A DNA stretch of 41,005 nt from Propionibacterium sp. (lineage in GTDB: Bacteria; Actinomycetota; Actinomycetes; Propionibacteriales; Propionibacteriaceae), in NCBI GenBank assembly GCA_012839035.1, contig DUOB01000065.1, positions 1 to 41,005 of the forward strand, given 5' to 3'. Shown here piece by piece: positions 39,467-41,005 of the stretch. Numbering within the stretch: the first letter of the stretch is position 1; every line of letters starts with the position of its first letter. The notes under the pieces were generated by a model. It searched no databases. It worked only from the letters and a program-made list of their open reading frames with translations, and was not told the DNA's origin. Both the position numbers and the translations under genes were made by a program.

Positions 39467-39937
39467 TCACCCCAGCAGCGAGAGGTCGAGACCGTTGTGG
39501 TGCTCGTCGAGCACGAAGATCGTCTGGCTGCCGGTGACGTGCGGCATCATCTGGAGCTGGCCGAGGAGGACGTCGCGGAGTTCCCGGATGTCGCCGACCC
39601 GGACGAGGAGCGCGAAGTCGAACTGGCCGCTCGTCAGCATGACGCGCTCCACACCGGGCAGGCCACCGAGCTCGGCGACGCTCTCCGCCCAAGTGCGCTG
39701 GCGTACGTTCACCAACACGATCGCCGCCACCCCCAGGCCGACGACGTCCGGGTCGATCACCGCGGCATAGCCCTTGATCGCGCCCTCGCGGCGGAGGCGG
39801 TCGAGGCGGGCGTACGCCGTCGCCCGCGACACGTTCACCCGGCTCGCGAGCTCATTGACCGACAAGCGACCGTCCGCCTGCAACTCGCGCAGGATCTGAC
39901 GATCGACGTCGTCCAACGCAATTCGTCCAGTTGACAC
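39467..39937 (-). CDS. Lrp/AsnC family transcriptional regulator
   Basis: A 156-residue regulator of the usual length. Seen: LDDVDRQILRELQADGRLSV and then NELASRVNVSRATAYARLDR (helix-turn-helix), the linker IKGYAAVIDPDVVGLGVAA, and the ligand-binding RAM domain (VERVMLTSGQFDFALLVRVG). The GTG at 39937 has AGGAG 6 bases upstream; longer frames lack one. It is divergent from the phenylalanine hydroxylase gene, so it probably senses phenylalanine or another aromatic amino acid and controls that operon, as PhhR-like Lrp regulators do in other genomes (inference from position). Confidence 0.93.
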   Translation of the reverse strand: MSTGRIALDDVDRQILRELQADGRLSVNELASRVNVSRATAYARLDRLRREGAIKGYAAVIDPDVVGLGVAAIVLVNVRQRTWAESVAELGGLPGVERVMLTSGQFDFALLVRVGDIRELRDVLLGQLQMMPHVTGSQTIFVLDEHHNGLDLSLLG

Positions 39938-40027
39938 TGCTTCTCCTCGACAGAACCGGACGTTGTGCCCGCATTCGCTGGGTTTCCGACCAAAGGTCCG
40001 GACTTGGCCCCACCATCCTTCCATTGT

Positions 40028-40045
40028 GTGTGGCGTACGTCACAC
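40028..40045. promoter_or_regulatory. GlxR/Crp-like palindrome at the phenylalanine hydroxylase promoter
   Basis: GTGTGGCGTACGTCACAC is an 18-bp inverted repeat with a single mismatched pair. Its core TGTGG-CG-TA-CG-TCACA agrees with the GlxR consensus TGTGA-N2-TA-N2-TCACA except one base. It ends 7 bases before the ATG at 40053 and so covers the likely promoter. Confidence 0.5.
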
Positions 40046-40052
40046 TCGATGC

Positions 40053-40964
40053 ATGAGCACCGTTGCTGATCACCAGCCGGCTGGGGCGTACGACGTCTCG
40101 CTGCCCGACGACCACCCGGGTGCCAGCGACCCCGACTATCGGGCCCGACGCGATGCGATCGCCCGGATCGGTGCCGCGCACGTGCCGGGTGCCGCGATCC
40201 CGGATGTCGAATACACGGCCGAGGAGCATGCGGTCTGGGCCCGCGTCCAGGCCGAGCTGAGCGAGCTGCACCGGGAACGCGCCTGCCCGGCGTACCTCCG
40301 CGGCGCCCGCGCCCTCATCCTCCCCACCGACCGGGTCCCGCAACTCCGCGAGGTCGACGAACGCGTCCACGCACTGACCGGATTCCATATCGATCCGGTC
40401 CCGGGGCTAGTGGACACGCGCACGTTCTATGGCGCGCTGGCGGAGCGGCGGTTCCTGTCGACGCAGTACATCCGCCATCACTCCGTCCCCCACTACACGC
40501 CCGAGCCGGACATCGTGCACGAGATCATCGGGCACGCGAACATGCTCGCCGACCCCGTGCTGGCCGACCTCTACGAGGCCGCGGGCCATGCCTCCCGCCG
40601 GGCCGAGAGCGCCGAGGCGTTGCAGTTCTTCTCCCGGGTCTTCTGGTTCACGCTCGAGTTCGGTGTCGTGACCGAGCACTCCGCGCCCAAGGCGTTCGGC
40701 GCCGGGATTCTGTCGTCCTTCGGGGAATTGCACACGTACGCCGACCCCAACCTCGTCGACCATCGACCGTTCGATCTGGTGGCGATGGGGACAACGGATT
40801 ATGACATCACGCGCTATCAGCCGGTTCTGTTCCGGGCAGGGAGCACCGAGCGCCTGCTCGACGATCTGCACCACTTCTTCGCCGGCTATGACGACGAGGC
40901 ATTCGCCCGACTGACCGACCAAAGGCCCGGCCGAGCCCGGGCCGATGAAAGGACCCCACGATGA
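40053..40964 (+). CDS. phhA: Phenylalanine 4-monooxygenase
   Basis: A 303-residue pterin-dependent, non-haem iron enzyme that converts phenylalanine to tyrosine. Seen: the iron ligands His156 and His161 in PDIVHEIIGHANML and Glu202 in LEFGVV, with the 5 and 41 residue spacings of bacterial enzymes; also FHIDPVPGLVDTRTFYGALA and GAGILSSFGEL. The canonical HD-V-x-GH is HE-I-I-GH here, a minor variant. The ATG at 40053 has no ribosome site and probably starts a leaderless mRNA. Its stop overlaps the next start (ATGA), so a second catabolic gene is coupled to it. It fits the homogentisate route from phenylalanine through tyrosine. Confidence 0.93.
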   Translation: MSTVADHQPAGAYDVSLPDDHPGASDPDYRARRDAIARIGAAHVPGAAIPDVEYTAEEHAVWARVQAELSELHRERACPAYLRGARALILPTDRVPQLREVDERVHALTGFHIDPVPGLVDTRTFYGALAERRFLSTQYIRHHSVPHYTPEPDIVHEIIGHANMLADPVLADLYEAAGHASRRAESAEALQFFSRVFWFTLEFGVVTEHSAPKAFGAGILSSFGELHTYADPNLVDHRPFDLVAMGTTDYDITRYQPVLFRAGSTERLLDDLHHFFAGYDDEAFARLTDQRPGRARADERTPR

Positions 40965-41005
40965 CCACCTTCGATACTCGTCCGGCCGATCAGACCACCT
41001 CCCCC
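40961..41005 (+). CDS. Start of a gene coupled to phhA, possibly 4-hydroxyphenylpyruvate dioxygenase (3' part outside)
   Basis: ATG at 40961 shares ATGA with the phhA stop and has AAAGGA 8 bases upstream. Fifteen codons are visible (MTTFDTRPADQTTSP), too few to identify. By context, the next enzyme of tyrosine breakdown, HPPD, is a fair guess, and actinobacterial HPPD often starts with a polar Thr-rich tail of this kind. Confidence 0.4.
   Translation, partial: MTTFDTRPADQTTSP

Noticed and set aside
1..41005. Prophage, integrative element or insertion sequence
   Set aside because: No integrase, transposase, phage structural gene or terminal inverted repeats with target duplications were seen; only the 17 kb repeat region hints at mobility.

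Overview
The window reads as chromosomal DNA of a high-GC Gram-positive bacterium (Actinomycetota). Supporting signs are GC-rich codon use, frequent GTG starts, several leaderless genes with a -10 hexamer 6-7 nt before the start codon, a DtxR/IdeR-type iron box, GlxR/Crp-like sites, the rpsF-ssb-rpsR-rplI order and actinobacterial families (DUF1206, DUF2568, FprA-type reductase, CopD-CtaG fusion). A placement near the Propionibacteriales is only an impression. No rRNA, tRNA, CRISPR array, transposase or phage gene was seen.

Layout. 1-4.5 kb: a copper and cytochrome-oxidase block (CopD/CtaG fusion, CopA ATPase), then a possible 22-codon leaderless ORF coupled to a mutT-like Nudix gene and acylphosphatase. 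4.6-12.8 kb, minus strand: a two-helix membrane protein and a five-gene peptide-uptake operon (binding lipoprotein, two permeases, fused double ATPase, CocE-type hydrolase). 12.9-14.2 kb: two membrane DUF proteins. 14.2-16.9 kb: a lipoprotein and a siderophore-interacting protein behind an iron box. 16.9-18.1 kb: a gene-poor stretch with a large, ordered family of 12-bp repeats and a decayed gene fragment. 18.1-22.2 kb: a two-component system divergent from fructose-1,6-bisphosphatase plus class I phosphoribulokinase, a pair that points to a Calvin-type pathway. 22.3-25.3 kb: a MATE exporter, a ferredoxin-NADP reductase and a tiny membrane peptide. 25.4-30.7 kb: an M20 deacylase, an MhpA-like aromatic hydroxylase, a universal stress protein and a BenE-type permease around a long nested palindrome. 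30.8-32.7 kb: the rpsF-ssb-rpsR-rplI ribosomal operon. 32.8-36.0 kb: a Na+/H+ antiporter, an HtrA-like lipoprotein protease and a DUF3592 protein. 36.0-39.5 kb: aldehyde dehydrogenase with its DUF779 partner and a polytopic membrane protein. 39.5-41.0 kb: an Lrp/AsnC regulator divergent from phenylalanine 4-hydroxylase, with the start of a coupled gene at the window edge.

Themes. Several units fit a soil-type heterotroph: peptide import, aromatic and phenylalanine catabolism, aldehyde oxidation. The fbp-prk pair adds possible carbon fixation. The window is rich in short tandem repeats placed in leaders or intergenic DNA (16.76, 17.04, 17.3-18.0, 28.35, 38.27 kb), and one such repeat lies in frame inside a histidine kinase. 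The best candidate for something undescribed is the 17.3-18.04 kb repeat system, in which copies of a TGTTGGGAAGTG core recur every 20-21 bp, in divergent blocks.
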